Positions 4,977 through 14,289 of a stretch of DNA of 64,000 bases are shown in pieces (position 1 is the stretch's first letter; each line of letters begins with the position of its first letter). A program made the translations under genes and the position numbers. The stretch is from Rhodocyclales bacterium (GTDB lineage Bacteria > Pseudomonadota > Gammaproteobacteria > Burkholderiales > Rhodocyclaceae): contig JAPLQY010000068.1 in assembly GCA_026399475.1 (NCBI GenBank), forward strand, positions 1-64,000. Reading direction: 5' to 3'. A model generated the notes under the pieces. It did not search any database and was not told the DNA's origin. It saw only the letters and a list, made by a program, of their open reading frames with translations.

Positions 4977-7847
4977 ATGGAAAGCGCGAAAATCAGGATG
5001 CTGCTGTTGATGCGGGGCAACGCCGGCAAGGAGGTCGCCGCGCTGAAGGCTGCCTTGCGCAAGGCCATGGGCGAGGGCGCCGCCACTTATCCAGGCCTGG
5101 CCGCCGGCAATGAATTCGAGGCCGACACCGAGACGGCCCTGCGCGCCTGGCAGTCCGGCGTGGGTCTGGTGGCGGATGGCATCGCCGGGCCGCGCAGCCT
5201 GTCCGCGCTGGGCATTGCGCCGACCGCGGAACTGGCCGTCAGCGTGGATGGCGCCCTGGTGGGCAAGCTGTTTCCCTACACCCGGACATCGAACATCGCC
5301 AGGAATCTGCCTTACGTGACGGCGGCACTGGCGGCTTTCGGCCTGGGCGATGCCGGCATGATCGGCGTCGCGCTGGGCACGATACGCGCCGAGACCGAGG
5401 GTTTCGTGCCGATCGCCGAGTTGCCATCCCATTTCAATACCTTGCCCGGCCAGGCCGCTTTCAGCGCCTACGAATACAAGCTGGGCAACACGAATCCCGG
5501 CGATGGCGGAAGGTATCGCGGACGCGGCTACGTGCAATTGACCGGGCGCGCCAACTACGAAAAGTTCGGCAAGGTGCTGGACATTCCGCTGCTGGACAAC
5601 CCGGACAGCGCCTGCGCGCCGGAGGTGGCCGCCTGCCTGCTGGCGGCCTTTCTCGATGCGAACCGAGACAGTTTGGGCCGGGCACTGGCCAGGGATGACC
5701 TGAAGGCGGCGCGCAAGGTCGTCAACGGCGGCAGCCATGGCCTGGAGCGTTTTGCCGATACTTTCCGCATGGCGCAAAAGGCGTGGGTCGCCGCGAAACC
5801 GCTGCCGGCAGCGCGGGGCAGGGCAGCCGTCCCCATCGCGGCGCGTCGTGCCAGCCTCGATGTGAAGCGCGATGCCGCGGACCTGCGCGATCGGCCCTAC
5901 CTGCCGCCGCCGCGCTCGCTGCCGCCGATGTTCCCGGCCGATGGCGACATCCGGGATTTCGTGGGCGCCTATACCCGGGCCGGGCTCATTCTGGATCAGG
6001 GACAGGAGGGGGCCTGCACCGGTTTCGGCCTGGCCTGCGTGATCAACTATCTGCGCTGGCGATCTGCCGGGATGCCGAAGACGCTCGAGTCGGTGAGCCC
6101 GCGCATGCTGTACAAATTCGCCCGGCGTTTCGACGAATACGAGGGCGAGAGCTACGACGGCTCGAGCTGCCGCGGTGCGCTCAAGGGCTGGTATCACAAT
6201 GGCGTATGCCTTGAATCGCGGTGGCCTTACGCGGCGGGGGACAATGCGCTGCCGATATCCGGATGGGATGGCGACGCGATCGAACGGACGCTGGGGGTGT
6301 ATTACCGCATCGACCCGCAGGCCATCACCGACCTGCAGGCAGCGATTCTGGAAGTCGGCGCGATCTACGTTTCGGCCTGTACCCACAAGGGCTGGGATGC
6401 GGTGAAAACCAGCGCCCGGGCGCCGACATCGCATGCCACCCTGCCGCTGATCGACTACGACGGCAAGCCGTCGCGCAGCGGCGGCCACGCCTTTGCGCTG
6501 GTGGGCTTCAACCGGGCCGGTTTTGTCATCCAGAATTCCTGGGGGCACACGTGGGGAGCCGGCGGCTTCGCCGTGATCAGCTATGCAGACTGGCTGGCCC
6601 ATGCGATGGATGCCTGGGTTGCGGCGATGGGCGTGCCGGGTGTGGTCTCGGGTCGCCTCGCCGCGGGCGGCAGGGAACAGGCGGGCGCTGCAAGTGCTGC
6701 CGGCCATGCCAACTGGTGGGACGAGGCAACGGCCTACCGGCACAGCATCGTGCTGGGCAACAACGGTCGCGTCGAGCGCTTCGACACGCCGGACGGCGTC
6801 ACGCGCAGCTTGCAGCACCAGGCGTGCGTCATGCCGGACGCCTGGTTCCGGCAGAGCCCGCAGGAGAGGAAGCGCCTGGTGATCTACGCCCACGGCGGCC
6901 TCAACAGTGAAGCGGATGCGATCCGGCGCGCCCAGGCCATGGGCCGCTATTTCCTCGGCAACGGCTGTTACCCGCTGTTCCTGGTGTGGAAGAGCGGCCT
7001 GCTCGAAGCGCTGGGGAACATTCTTGCGGACAAGGCCAACGCGGGCGCCGCAGGCATTGCCGGGGGCTTCGGCGGCTGGGTGACGGACACGATCAGCGAT
7101 CCGGTCATCGAAAAGACCATCGGGCGCCCATTCGCCCGTCCGCTGTGGAGCGAAATGAAGGAAAACGCCGAGCTCGCGGCGCAAAGCGGGCGCGGCGGCG
7201 ATCTGCTGACGGAGGCGCTGCGTTCGCTGGCCGGCAGTTGGGGCGACCGATTCGAGCTGCACCTGATCGGCCATTCCGCCGGATCCATTGCACTCGGCAG
7301 AATGCTGGACATCCTGGCGCAGAAAGACCTGGCCGGCAGCGTCAAATCCGTCCATTTGTACGCCCCGGCCTGCACAGTGGCTTTTGCCAACCGGCACTAT
7401 GCACCGCATGCCGAAATCATGAACAGGCTGCACCTGGACATCCTGGCGGATCGGCGCGAGCAGGACGACAACGTGGCGTATGTCTACCAGAAGTCGTTGC
7501 TCTACCTGGTTTCCAACGCGCTGGAAGCCGATTTGCGCACGCCGGTCCTCGGTCTGGCGAACGTTTGCAATCCGCAGTATTCCGGCTGGGATGGCTCGCC
7601 AGACAGTGCCGAAACCCTGGCCAACTGGCGCAATGCGATGGAAACAAGCCGGCTGGAAGATCGCCTGTCGATCCACGACGAGGAGAAAATCCTCACCCGG
7701 CGCGGGAACGGCGCCGATCAGGAAGAGAAGACCGAAAGCGCATCCCACGGCGGCTTCGACAACAATGTCGAAGTCATCGGCAGGACGCTGGAGCGGATTA
7801 CGGGGGCGGCACTCGATCTGCCGGTTGACGACCTGGTCGGCTTCTAG
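4977..7847 (+). CDS. Multi-domain protein: peptidoglycan-binding, GH19-type muralytic, papain-like protease and alpha/beta-hydrolase modules
   Basis: A 956-residue protein with four enzyme or binding modules and no signal peptide. Residues about 10-80 resemble a peptidoglycan-binding repeat (FEADTETALRAWQSGVGL, VADGIAG). Residues 100-270 resemble a GH19 chitinase/muramidase, with Glu139 and Glu141 in RAETEGF and the signature YRGRGYVQLTGRANYEKFG near residue 180. Residues 325-555 are a C1-type cysteine protease: Cys347 in QGQEGACTGFG, His504 in SGGHAFALVGF, Asn520 in IQNSWG. Residues 640-870 look like an alpha/beta hydrolase, with IYAHGGLNSE and Ser767 in IGHSAGS. The start follows AGGAGG by eight bases. 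It is transcribed alone. A cell-wall-targeting effector or phage-derived lysin is possible, but the role is not known. Confidence 0.8.
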   Translation: MESAKIRMLLLMRGNAGKEVAALKAALRKAMGEGAATYPGLAAGNEFEADTETALRAWQSGVGLVADGIAGPRSLSALGIAPTAELAVSVDGALVGKLFPYTRTSNIARNLPYVTAALAAFGLGDAGMIGVALGTIRAETEGFVPIAELPSHFNTLPGQAAFSAYEYKLGNTNPGDGGRYRGRGYVQLTGRANYEKFGKVLDIPLLDNPDSACAPEVAACLLAAFLDANRDSLGRALARDDLKAARKVVNGGSHGLERFADTFRMAQKAWVAAKPLPAARGRAAVPIAARRASLDVKRDAADLRDRPYLPPPRSLPPMFPADGDIRDFVGAYTRAGLILDQGQEGACTGFGLACVINYLRWRSAGMPKTLESVSPRMLYKFARRFDEYEGESYDGSSCRGALKGWYHNGVCLESRWPYAAGDNALPISGWDGDAIERTLGVYYRIDPQAITDLQAAILEVGAIYVSACTHKGWDAVKTSARAPTSHATLPLIDYDGKPSRSGGHAFALVGFNRAGFVIQNSWGHTWGAGGFAVISYADWLAHAMDAWVAAMGVPGVVSGRLAAGGREQAGAASAAGHANWWDEATAYRHSIVLGNNGRVERFDTPDGVTRSLQHQACVMPDAWFRQSPQERKRLVIYAHGGLNSEADAIRRAQAMGRYFLGNGCYPLFLVWKSGLLEALGNILADKANAGAAGIAGGFGGWVTDTISDPVIEKTIGRPFARPLWSEMKENAELAAQSGRGGDLLTEALRSLAGSWGDRFELHLIGHSAGSIALGRMLDILAQKDLAGSVKSVHLYAPACTVAFANRHYAPHAEIMNRLHLDILADRREQDDNVAYVYQKSLLYLVSNALEADLRTPVLGLANVCNPQYSGWDGSPDSAETLANWRNAMETSRLEDRLSIHDEEKILTRRGNGADQEEKTESASHGGFDNNVEVIGRTLERITGAALDLPVDDLVGF

Positions 7848-7879
7848 CGGAAGCGAGCGAGGACACGGCCGGCCTCAAT

Positions 7880-9250
7880 TCAACGCCAGATTCGATCGGC
7901 TGGCCGGGTCGCCGGCGCTGCAATTTCAGGCTGGCTGTGCGAGGCGTGAGCCTCGGCCAGCGGCAGTTCCACCCAGAAGGTGCTGCCCAAACCTTCGATG
8001 GACTCATAGCCGATGCGTCCGTGCATTCTTTCAGTCAGTCGTTTCGCTATCGCCAGTCCGAGCCCGGCCCCCTGGACCGATCCGGATTCCGCGCCCAGCC
8101 GGGCAAACGGCTCGAACAACTGGTCCCGCCGGTCGCTCGCAATGCCGACGCCGGAATCCGCGACGCGGATGCGCAGGTAGGCGGTACCGGCCGCCTGGCA
8201 CGAGACCGTGACCGTGCCGCCATCGCGATTGAATTTCACGGCATTGGACAGCAGGTTCAACAGCACCTGCTTTATCAGGGCGTGGTCGGCCCATACGACC
8301 CACGCGGCAGCGGATGCGCAGTCGTCGATCAGCGCAATGCCTTTTTTGCTTGCGTTCAGTTCGACTATCGAGAGGCAGGGCGCGATGATTGCGTCGGTGC
8401 GAACAGGTTCCATCCTGACTTTCAGTTCGTCTGTCTCGAGGCGGCTCATGTCGAGCACCTGTGTCACCAGTCCCAGCAGATGTTTCGCTTCGCCGGAAAT
8501 GTGGCCGATGTTGCCCAGTTGTTCCTCGGTCAGCGGATTCGCCTGGTCGGAACGGAGCAGTTCGGCGAGTTCCAGGATGGCGGTCAGCGGGGTGCGAAAC
8601 TCATGGCTCATCGAAGTCAGGAAAACCGATTTCGCGCGGCTCGATTGTTCGGCGGCATGCTGCGCGGAACGCAAACGGGCCTTGACGATCGCGCGATCGC
8701 GCACGACGACGACTCCCGCCAGCACCACCAGCCCGGCCGAGCCCAGCATGGAAGTCAGCATCAGCGCGGGCGTGGCCGAAGCGGGAATGAAACTGGCAGG
8801 CAGCCAGCCCAATGCCGTTGCCAGATACAGGAACACCAACGCGGTCGTCAGGAGGGCCCCGGTCGCCAGCAGGATGGCGGTGTTGCCGAAGGTGCTCAGC
8901 AGGGCGAGGTTCGCAAGAAATACCGGCAGCGCAACCGAACTGAAGCCGCCTGTCAGGAAGGACCATACGGCGACGATCAGGATGCCGCCGATGTTGGTCG
9001 TCACCAGGCCCAGGCTGATGTCGCCTGTTGCCCGAATCAGCAAGGCTCCGAACACGGGCGTCGCTATTCCCGCGGCGAACAGGGCGTACTCGATCGACGG
9101 CAGGTCCCCTCGAACGAAGAGGTCGCCAAGGAGCATCAGCGATGCGACCAGCGAAATGGCCAGCAGGGATTTTGCGATGCCTTTGTGCAGCGTGCATCGG
9201 CGCGGGTCGTTCAGGACACTCGGCGGCACAAACCAGGTGATGACATCCAT
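7880..9250 (-). CDS. Membrane-bound sensor histidine kinase
   Basis: A 456-residue kinase. The N-terminal 180 residues form about six closely packed membrane helices with almost no periplasmic loop, so it probably senses a membrane or intracellular signal. A HisKA dimerisation domain follows (SMSHEFRTPLTAILE, phospho-acceptor His216), then a HATPase domain with N box (NLLSNAVKFN), G1 (DSGVGI) and G2 (GAGLGLAI). There is no receiver domain and no response regulator beside it, so its partner is elsewhere. The ATG was chosen because it has a GAGAG ribosome-binding site and directly precedes the first helix; longer frames add low-complexity residues. Confidence 0.88.
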   Translation of the reverse strand: MDVITWFVPPSVLNDPRRCTLHKGIAKSLLAISLVASLMLLGDLFVRGDLPSIEYALFAAGIATPVFGALLIRATGDISLGLVTTNIGGILIVAVWSFLTGGFSSVALPVFLANLALLSTFGNTAILLATGALLTTALVFLYLATALGWLPASFIPASATPALMLTSMLGSAGLVVLAGVVVVRDRAIVKARLRSAQHAAEQSSRAKSVFLTSMSHEFRTPLTAILELAELLRSDQANPLTEEQLGNIGHISGEAKHLLGLVTQVLDMSRLETDELKVRMEPVRTDAIIAPCLSIVELNASKKGIALIDDCASAAAWVVWADHALIKQVLLNLLSNAVKFNRDGGTVTVSCQAAGTAYLRIRVADSGVGIASDRRDQLFEPFARLGAESGSVQGAGLGLAIAKRLTERMHGRIGYESIEGLGSTFWVELPLAEAHASHSQPEIAAPATRPADRIWR

Positions 9251-9419
9251 GGCAAGCGCACTCTCTCGGCCGCTGCTGGACCGTTGTCGGGGGATCGGAA
9301 TGACGATTGTACAAGTGGCGGGACAAAGTCGGGAAATGGTAAGGTACATGGACTCTGCCGGCCAATGCCGCGTTCCGGCGAGCCGGTTGTACCCGGTGTC
9401 CCCCTGAAAGGAGCCGCAA

Positions 9420-9818
9420 GTGATTGAAGGAAGCTGCCTGTGCGGAGGCATCCGCTACCGGTATGACGGCGAAATCGATGAGATTTCGATCTGCCACTGC
9501 TCGCAGTGCCGCAAGGCACAGGGCTCGGCTTTTGCCGTCGTGAGCCCGATCGCGTCCGCAAAGTTCACGCTCCTCTCGGGTGCCGAACTGCTCAAGGAGT
9601 TCCGCGCCACGCCAGGCAAGGCCAGGGTCTTTTGCGCCAACTGCGGCAGCCCGATCTACAGCGCCAAGGACGATTTGCCGGAGATAAAGCGCCTGCGCCT
9701 CGGTACGCTGGATACGCCCATTGTGTGCCGCAATGTCTATCATATTTTCGTCGGCTCGAAGGCGTCATGGCTGGACTGCGACGACGCGTATCCGCGCTTT
9801 GCGGAACGCAGGCCGTAG
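9420..9818 (+). CDS. GFA-family (glutathione-dependent formaldehyde-activating-like) zinc protein
   Basis: A 132-residue protein of the GFA/CENP-V fold. It shows the zinc-binding cysteines of the family: CLCGGIRY near the start, CHCSQCRKAQGSAFA at about residue 24, and FCANCGSPIYS at about residue 76. Family members bind Zn and in a few cases act on S-hydroxymethylglutathione; most are of unknown substrate. The start is GTG, preceded by GAAAGGAGCCGCAA. It is divergent from the upstream kinase and probably independently transcribed. Confidence 0.85.
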   Translation: MIEGSCLCGGIRYRYDGEIDEISICHCSQCRKAQGSAFAVVSPIASAKFTLLSGAELLKEFRATPGKARVFCANCGSPIYSAKDDLPEIKRLRLGTLDTPIVCRNVYHIFVGSKASWLDCDDAYPRFAERRP

Positions 9819-9837
9819 CGGGTATCTGAAAGGGGGA

Positions 9838-10308
9838 ATGAAGGTGCTGCCGAAGTCGATAACGGAACTCGAAAAAATACGAGTGTCATGCAGGTCGATG
9901 GTCAGGAGGCGTGCGGCAACCTCGGGGGGCATGTCCCTGATTCCCATTCCGGGTGTGGACATCGCGGGAGACGTCGGCATGCTGCTGCAACTGATCCCGG
10001 CGATCAACAGGAAGTTCGGCTTGACGCCCGAGCAAATCGATGAGCTCGATACCCGCCACCAGGTGATGATTTACGCGATGGCAAAGAAAGTCGGTACCGA
10101 TCTGGTGGGCCGCGCCATTACCCAACAGATGGTGCTGGCCGCCCTGAAGAAGGTGGGCGGGCGCATGGCCACCAGGCAGGTGCTCAAGTACATTCCCTTT
10201 GCCGGGCAGGCCGCCGCCCTTGCACTCAGCGTGGCGGCGATGATGTATCTGGGTAACGCACATGTCGACGCCTGCTTCGAGGTCGCCAGGGGCGCGACCA
10301 TCAAGTGA
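9838..10308 (+). CDS. Small membrane-associated protein of unknown function
   Basis: A 156-residue protein. The stretch GGMSLIPIPGVDIAGDVGML at residues about 28-50, followed by a helix around LTPEQIDELD and a C-terminal hydrophobic segment (IPFAGQAAALALSVAAMMYL), resembles DUF697/YcjF-type membrane proteins often found with dynamin- or Era-like GTPases. No GTPase is present here. The start ATG follows AAAGGGGGA. It lies 19 bases after the GFA gene and may be cotranscribed with it. Confidence 0.6.
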   Translation: MKVLPKSITELEKIRVSCRSMVRRRAATSGGMSLIPIPGVDIAGDVGMLLQLIPAINRKFGLTPEQIDELDTRHQVMIYAMAKKVGTDLVGRAITQQMVLAALKKVGGRMATRQVLKYIPFAGQAAALALSVAAMMYLGNAHVDACFEVARGATIK

Positions 10309-10341
10309 AATTTTGTGGCATAACTTTCCGGAGCAAGGCAC

Positions 10342-10779
10342 ATGAACACAGCATCAGGCGCAGTCGCGCCTTCCCTCGTCAAATGGCACCAGATGGTGGC
10401 CGCCAGGGATTTCGGCGCCCTGCCGGCGCTGCTGCATCCCGACGCGACCTTCCGCTCGCCGATGGCCCTGAAGCCGTATCACAGCGCGCAGGCGGTGGCG
10501 CTGATCCTCGGCACGGTGGTCGGCGTCTTCGAGGACTTCACATACGGCCGCCAGTTCGCTTCTGCGGACGGGTTCGATGTCGTGCTGGAATTCAGCGCAC
10601 GCATCGGGGAGCGGCAGCTCAAGGGCATCGACATGATCCACTTTGACGAAGAAGGCCGCATCGTGGATTTCGAGGTAATGATCCGGCCCTTCAATTCCCT
10701 GCAGACGCTCGGCGAGGAGATGGGCCGGCGCCTCGGGCAGTTTCTGCCGGCCTACAAGGCGACAAAGCCGGTGCCATGA
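10342..10779 (+). CDS. NTF2-like (SnoaL-type) protein
   Basis: A 145-residue protein with the cone-shaped NTF2-like fold pattern: an N-terminal helix (KWHQMVAARDFGALPALLHP), the strand start DATFRSPM, and late strands around LKGIDMIHFDEEGRIVDFEV. Proteins of this type are small isomerases, hydrolases or binding proteins; nothing here fixes the substrate. A GGAGCAAGG ribosome-binding site precedes the ATG. Its stop overlaps the start of the acetyltransferase gene in an ATGA, so the two are translationally coupled. Confidence 0.75.
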   Translation: MNTASGAVAPSLVKWHQMVAARDFGALPALLHPDATFRSPMALKPYHSAQAVALILGTVVGVFEDFTYGRQFASADGFDVVLEFSARIGERQLKGIDMIHFDEEGRIVDFEVMIRPFNSLQTLGEEMGRRLGQFLPAYKATKPVP

Positions 10780-11321
10780 CAGGCGCTTCGAGTTTCATGA
10801 TTCCGCAACGGCTGGAGACCGATCGCCTGCTGCTGCGGATGTTCGTCGAAGACGACTGGCGTGCGTTGCACGAGCACTTCTCGGACGCCGAGAGCACCCG
10901 CTACACCTTTCGCCGGGCCTTGACCGAAGCCGGCACCTGGCGGGCGATGGCCAGCATGGCCGGGCATTGGTCTTTGCGCGGCTATGGCCCCTACGCCCTC
11001 GAAGAGAAGTCGACCAAAGCCGTGCTGGGCACGGTCGGACTCTGGTATCCCCTCGAGTGGCCGGAGCCGGAAATCAAGTGGGCACTGGCTCGCCGGCACT
11101 GGGGCAAGGGCTACGCCAGCGAAGCGGTGCGCGCGGTCCAGCGCATGGCGCATGAATGTCTGCCCGATCTTTCGCTGATCAGCCTGATCGATAGCCAAAA
11201 TGCCGCATCGATCCGCCTGGCGCTGGCAGTGGGAGCGACACTGGAGCGGGAACTGGAGTTCGCCGGCAGCCCGTTCCACATTTACCGGCATCCGGTGTCC
11301 GGTGCAGGCGGGATCGCATAG
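10776..11321 (+). CDS. GNAT-family N-acetyltransferase (RimJ/RimL-like)
   Basis: A 181-residue acetyltransferase. It begins with the RimL-type ETDRLLLRMF motif, has the acetyl-CoA loop region around RRHWGKGYASEAVRA at residues about 105-120, and the closing LISLIDSQNAASIRLALAVG. Members of this branch acetylate N-terminal amines of proteins or small-molecule amines; the target is not evident. It overlaps the upstream NTF2-like gene by four bases. Confidence 0.85.
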   Translation: MTGASSFMIPQRLETDRLLLRMFVEDDWRALHEHFSDAESTRYTFRRALTEAGTWRAMASMAGHWSLRGYGPYALEEKSTKAVLGTVGLWYPLEWPEPEIKWALARRHWGKGYASEAVRAVQRMAHECLPDLSLISLIDSQNAASIRLALAVGATLERELEFAGSPFHIYRHPVSGAGGIA

Positions 11322-11356
11322 AATCGATCGGGAGCTTGCAAACGGGGAGAGACAGA

Positions 11357-12130
11357 ATGAAGTCACGCGCAATCATTGCCCTGCTGGCACTAGCAGTCAT
11401 TGCTCTTGAGTCGGCGGCGGCCGACCTGCCAGCGGGGAACTGCGCTGCACCGATGGCAGCGACGGATCTTTCGCAGTGTGATTTTTCGCGCAAGAAGCTG
11501 GCAGGGAAAGACTTGCACGGCGTGCGGCTGGCGGGGGCCAAGTTCGAGAGTACCGATTTCAGCAAGGCCAACCTGGCCGGTGCCGACTTGCGCGGCAGCA
11601 ATGCCAAATGGGCCAACTTCACCGGCGCCAACCTCGCCGGCGCGGATTTGCGCAATGCGGATCTGTTCCACGCGACCTTCGACGACGGGGATCTGGGCGG
11701 GGCGAACCTCGCCGGCGCCTACCTGTTCGGCGCCAACCTGATCAATACCAAGGCGCCGCGGGCCGATTTTTCGGGGGCCTACCTGAAGGACATACTGATG
11801 GAAGGAATCGACCTTTCCGGCGGCTCTATTCGCAACTGCTACGCGTTTCGCGGCGTGTTTACCGGGGCGCGGCTGGTCGGCACCGATCTGTCCGGAGCCG
11901 ATCTGACCGGCGCGGCAATGGAGCAGGTGGATTTCACGAATGCCAGGCTCAAGGGAACCCGGCTGGCGGGCGCGACATTGCGCCAGGCGGTGTTTTTCAA
12001 GGCCGACATGCAGGGCGCCGACCTGGCCAATGCAGATGTCTGGAACGCCAGTTTCGACCAGGCCCTCAACCGGGACGATTCGGTGCAGGAGGCGCTGGTG
12101 GAGCCATTCGTCGTCAGGGATCGCCGGTAG
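11357..12130 (+). CDS. Secreted pentapeptide-repeat protein
   Basis: A 257-residue protein with a signal peptide (IIALLALAVIALESAAA) followed by about 35 tandem pentapeptide repeats of the A(D/N)LXX type, for example ANLAGADLRGSNAKWANFTG. Such repeats fold into a right-handed quadrilateral beta-helix. The repeat tract runs from about residue 35 to 240 with an interruption around residues 135-150. Exported members have no established function; the DNA-gyrase-mimicking Qnr and MfpA proteins are cytoplasmic and not a close model. The start follows GGGGAGAGACAG. Confidence 0.85.
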   Translation: MKSRAIIALLALAVIALESAAADLPAGNCAAPMAATDLSQCDFSRKKLAGKDLHGVRLAGAKFESTDFSKANLAGADLRGSNAKWANFTGANLAGADLRNADLFHATFDDGDLGGANLAGAYLFGANLINTKAPRADFSGAYLKDILMEGIDLSGGSIRNCYAFRGVFTGARLVGTDLSGADLTGAAMEQVDFTNARLKGTRLAGATLRQAVFFKADMQGADLANADVWNASFDQALNRDDSVQEALVEPFVVRDRR

Positions 12131-12167
12131 CCGCGGTCTTTCCTCGTTGCCGAGAGCGGGCGCGAAA

Positions 12168-13022
12168 ATGAGTGCTGAAGCCATTTCTTTCGAACTGCGG
12201 ACTGCCGATGCAGTGAGCCTTTCGGGTCAGGCATGGATGCCGCCGATGCCACGCGCCGTGGTGGCGTTAGTGCATGGCATAGCCGAGCATTCGGGGCGCT
12301 ATGGCTTTCTGGCCGGACGGGCCAATGAACGCGGCGTGGGCGTGGTGTCGCTGGATTTGCGCGGTCACGGGCGTTCGCCGGGCGAACGTTCCTGGGTCGA
12401 GCGTTTCGACAACTATCTGCTGGACGTGGACGCATTGCTGGCGAAGGCGCACGAACTGGCCGCCGGGCGCCCGGTGTTCCTGATGGGGCACAGCATGGGC
12501 GGCGCCATTGCCCTGCGCTGGCTGGCGCAGCGACGGCAGCCGGTGGCGGGGCTGATCCTCTCGTCGGCGGCGCTCAGGATCGGCGGCGATGTGCCGCGCC
12601 TGCTGGTGGCGCTGGCGCCGCTCCTGTCACGCTGGCTGCCCCATCTGCGCGGTCAGCGCATCGACCCGGCGGTGATCAGCCGCGACGCGGCGGCGGTAGC
12701 CGCCTATGTGGCCGATCCGCTGGTGAGCCTGCAGGCGCCGCCGGCCCGCACCGGCGCCGAACTGTTGCGTGTGATGGCAGCCAATCACGCGGCGGCAGCG
12801 GGGCTCGCCGTGCCTGTGTACCTGTTTCACGGCGATGCCGACCGGCTGACCGATCCCGTCGGCAGCCGCGAGATCTTTGACCTGTGGGGCGGATCGGACC
12901 GCACGCTGCGCCTGTGGCCGGGCAGCCGCCACGAGACGCTCAACGACCTGGAGCGCGAGGCGGTGGCGGCAGAGCTTCTGGATTGGGTGCTGGCACGCTG
13001 CCTGTCGCCTGTCGGTGAATGA
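12168..13022 (+). CDS. Monoacylglycerol lipase-like alpha/beta hydrolase
   Basis: A 284-residue serine hydrolase of the Hydrolase_4 (MGLL/PldB-like) group. It has the oxyanion-loop motif LVHGIAEHSGRY, the strand LDLRGHGRSPG, the nucleophile elbow GHSMGGA with catalytic Ser, an acid in FHGDADRLTDP, and His in GSRHETLND. Family members hydrolyse monoacylglycerols or lysophospholipids. There is no signal peptide. It lies 37 bases after the pentapeptide-repeat gene and may share its transcript. Confidence 0.87.
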   Translation: MSAEAISFELRTADAVSLSGQAWMPPMPRAVVALVHGIAEHSGRYGFLAGRANERGVGVVSLDLRGHGRSPGERSWVERFDNYLLDVDALLAKAHELAAGRPVFLMGHSMGGAIALRWLAQRRQPVAGLILSSAALRIGGDVPRLLVALAPLLSRWLPHLRGQRIDPAVISRDAAAVAAYVADPLVSLQAPPARTGAELLRVMAANHAAAAGLAVPVYLFHGDADRLTDPVGSREIFDLWGGSDRTLRLWPGSRHETLNDLEREAVAAELLDWVLARCLSPVGE

Positions 13023-13377
13023 AACCGGCAAATGCGGAAATAAAATAATCCATTCCGTCATTCAGGTTATTGGTCTTATAGTTGACTTGTCACAAACACG
13101 AGGGGCGCCACCCTGTCCCGCGTGTTAGTTCGGAGCGGCGTTAAGGCGCCTCTCTTTCCTGTACGCCAGGAGCAACTCCCGGCTACGCCGTGATGGAATC
13201 CGCCGTTCGCGCCCCCGAGGCTGCGGACGGCTGGATTCGAACTGGCGTTGTTGCACTGCAAGTTGATCCCTTGTTCCAAGTCAACGCGGATTGCCGCGAT
13301 CGGGGGCATTGTGCAGGTGCAGCAACAAACCCATGAGGCGATCCGGGTATTGTCCGGTTACGGAGAAGGCAGGCAGG
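13023..13377 (+). other. Intergenic region upstream of the rnf-nifJ operon
   Basis: No convincing gene is present. A minus-strand open frame of 77 codons (13076-13309) exists but lacks a ribosome-binding site and recognisable features. A TTGACT hexamer at about 13081 could be part of a promoter for rnfB, but it has no good -10 partner. The region probably carries the operon promoter and a long leader. Confidence 0.4.
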
Positions 13378-14256
13378 ATGGAGTCGTTGTCGAATCTGGC
13401 GGTGGCAGGCGCTTTCATGGCGGGGCTGGGCGTGGTCCTGGCGCTGATGCTCGCCTTTGCCAACAAGAAGCTCTACGTCTACGAAGATCCGCGCATCGGC
13501 GAGGTTGAGGAACTGCTGCCGAAATCGAACTGCGGTGCCTGTGGCCAGGCCGGCTGCCGTGATTTTGCCGAGAAGGTGGTCGGCGGCAGCATCATTCCTG
13601 CGCAGTGCACCGTCAGCACGGTGCAACAGCGCCAGGGCATCGCCGATCTGCTGGGCGTTGCCGCCGGCACGGTGGCCAAGAAGGTGGCGCGGCTGGCCTG
13701 CGGTGGCGGCCATCACGTTGCTTTCCTGCGCGCCCGCTACGAAGGCCTCAAGACCTGCCGCGCGGCGGCGGTGGTTTCCGGTGGCGGCAAGGAATGCGCC
13801 TGGGGTTGCCTCGGGCTGGCCGACTGCTCGCGCGCCTGCACCTTCGACGCCATTGTCATGGACATGCACGGCCTGCCGGTGGTCGACAGCGCGAAATGCA
13901 CGGCCTGCAACGATTGTGTCGAGGTCTGCCCCAAGGGCCTGTTCAGCCTCGAGCCGGTGAGCCATCGGCTCTGGGTAGCCTGCAAGAACCAGGCGGACGG
14001 CGATACCGCCGAGGCCGCCTGCGAAGTGGCCTGCACCGCCTGCGGCAAGTGCGTCATGGATGCCCCGCCGGCGCTGATGAAGCTCGACGGCAACCTGGCC
14101 GTCATCAACTACGAAAAAAACGCCCTGGCCGGCCGCCAGCCCATAGAGCGCTGCCCGACCGGCGCCATCGTCTGGTTCGACGATCCCGATACCCCCGTCA
14201 AGGGCGCCGCCGCACGCAAGATTCTGCGCAACGACCCCTTGCCGCTGCGCCACTGA
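13378..14256 (+). CDS. rnfB: RnfB, Fe-S subunit of the Rnf complex
   Basis: A 292-residue subunit that accepts electrons from ferredoxin. Residues about 7-27 form the membrane anchor. A NCGACGQAGC motif near residue 58 with a later Cys binds the Fe-S cluster typical of RnfB. Then come three cysteine clusters: CAWGCLGLADCSRAC, CTACNDCVEVCP and ACTACGKCVMDAPP with a distant CPTGAI. This four-cluster form is longer than the roughly 190-residue proteobacterial RnfB and resembles the extended form of strict anaerobes. It is the first gene of the operon, 33 bases ahead of nifJ. Confidence 0.93.
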   Translation: MESLSNLAVAGAFMAGLGVVLALMLAFANKKLYVYEDPRIGEVEELLPKSNCGACGQAGCRDFAEKVVGGSIIPAQCTVSTVQQRQGIADLLGVAAGTVAKKVARLACGGGHHVAFLRARYEGLKTCRAAAVVSGGGKECAWGCLGLADCSRACTFDAIVMDMHGLPVVDSAKCTACNDCVEVCPKGLFSLEPVSHRLWVACKNQADGDTAEAACEVACTACGKCVMDAPPALMKLDGNLAVINYEKNALAGRQPIERCPTGAIVWFDDPDTPVKGAAARKILRNDPLPLRH

Positions 14257-14289
14257 ACGCCACCGAATTGGAATTTAGAGGAAGCCATC

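Noticed and set aside
4818-7748. Minus-strand open frame of 976 codons opposite the multi-domain protein
   Set aside because: Composition is typical of an antisense shadow in GC-rich DNA; the plus strand has a ribosome-binding site and several catalytic motifs.
13230-13250. GGATTCGAAC motif that looks like a tRNA T-arm on the minus strand
   Set aside because: No acceptor stem, anticodon arm or D-arm can be formed around it.
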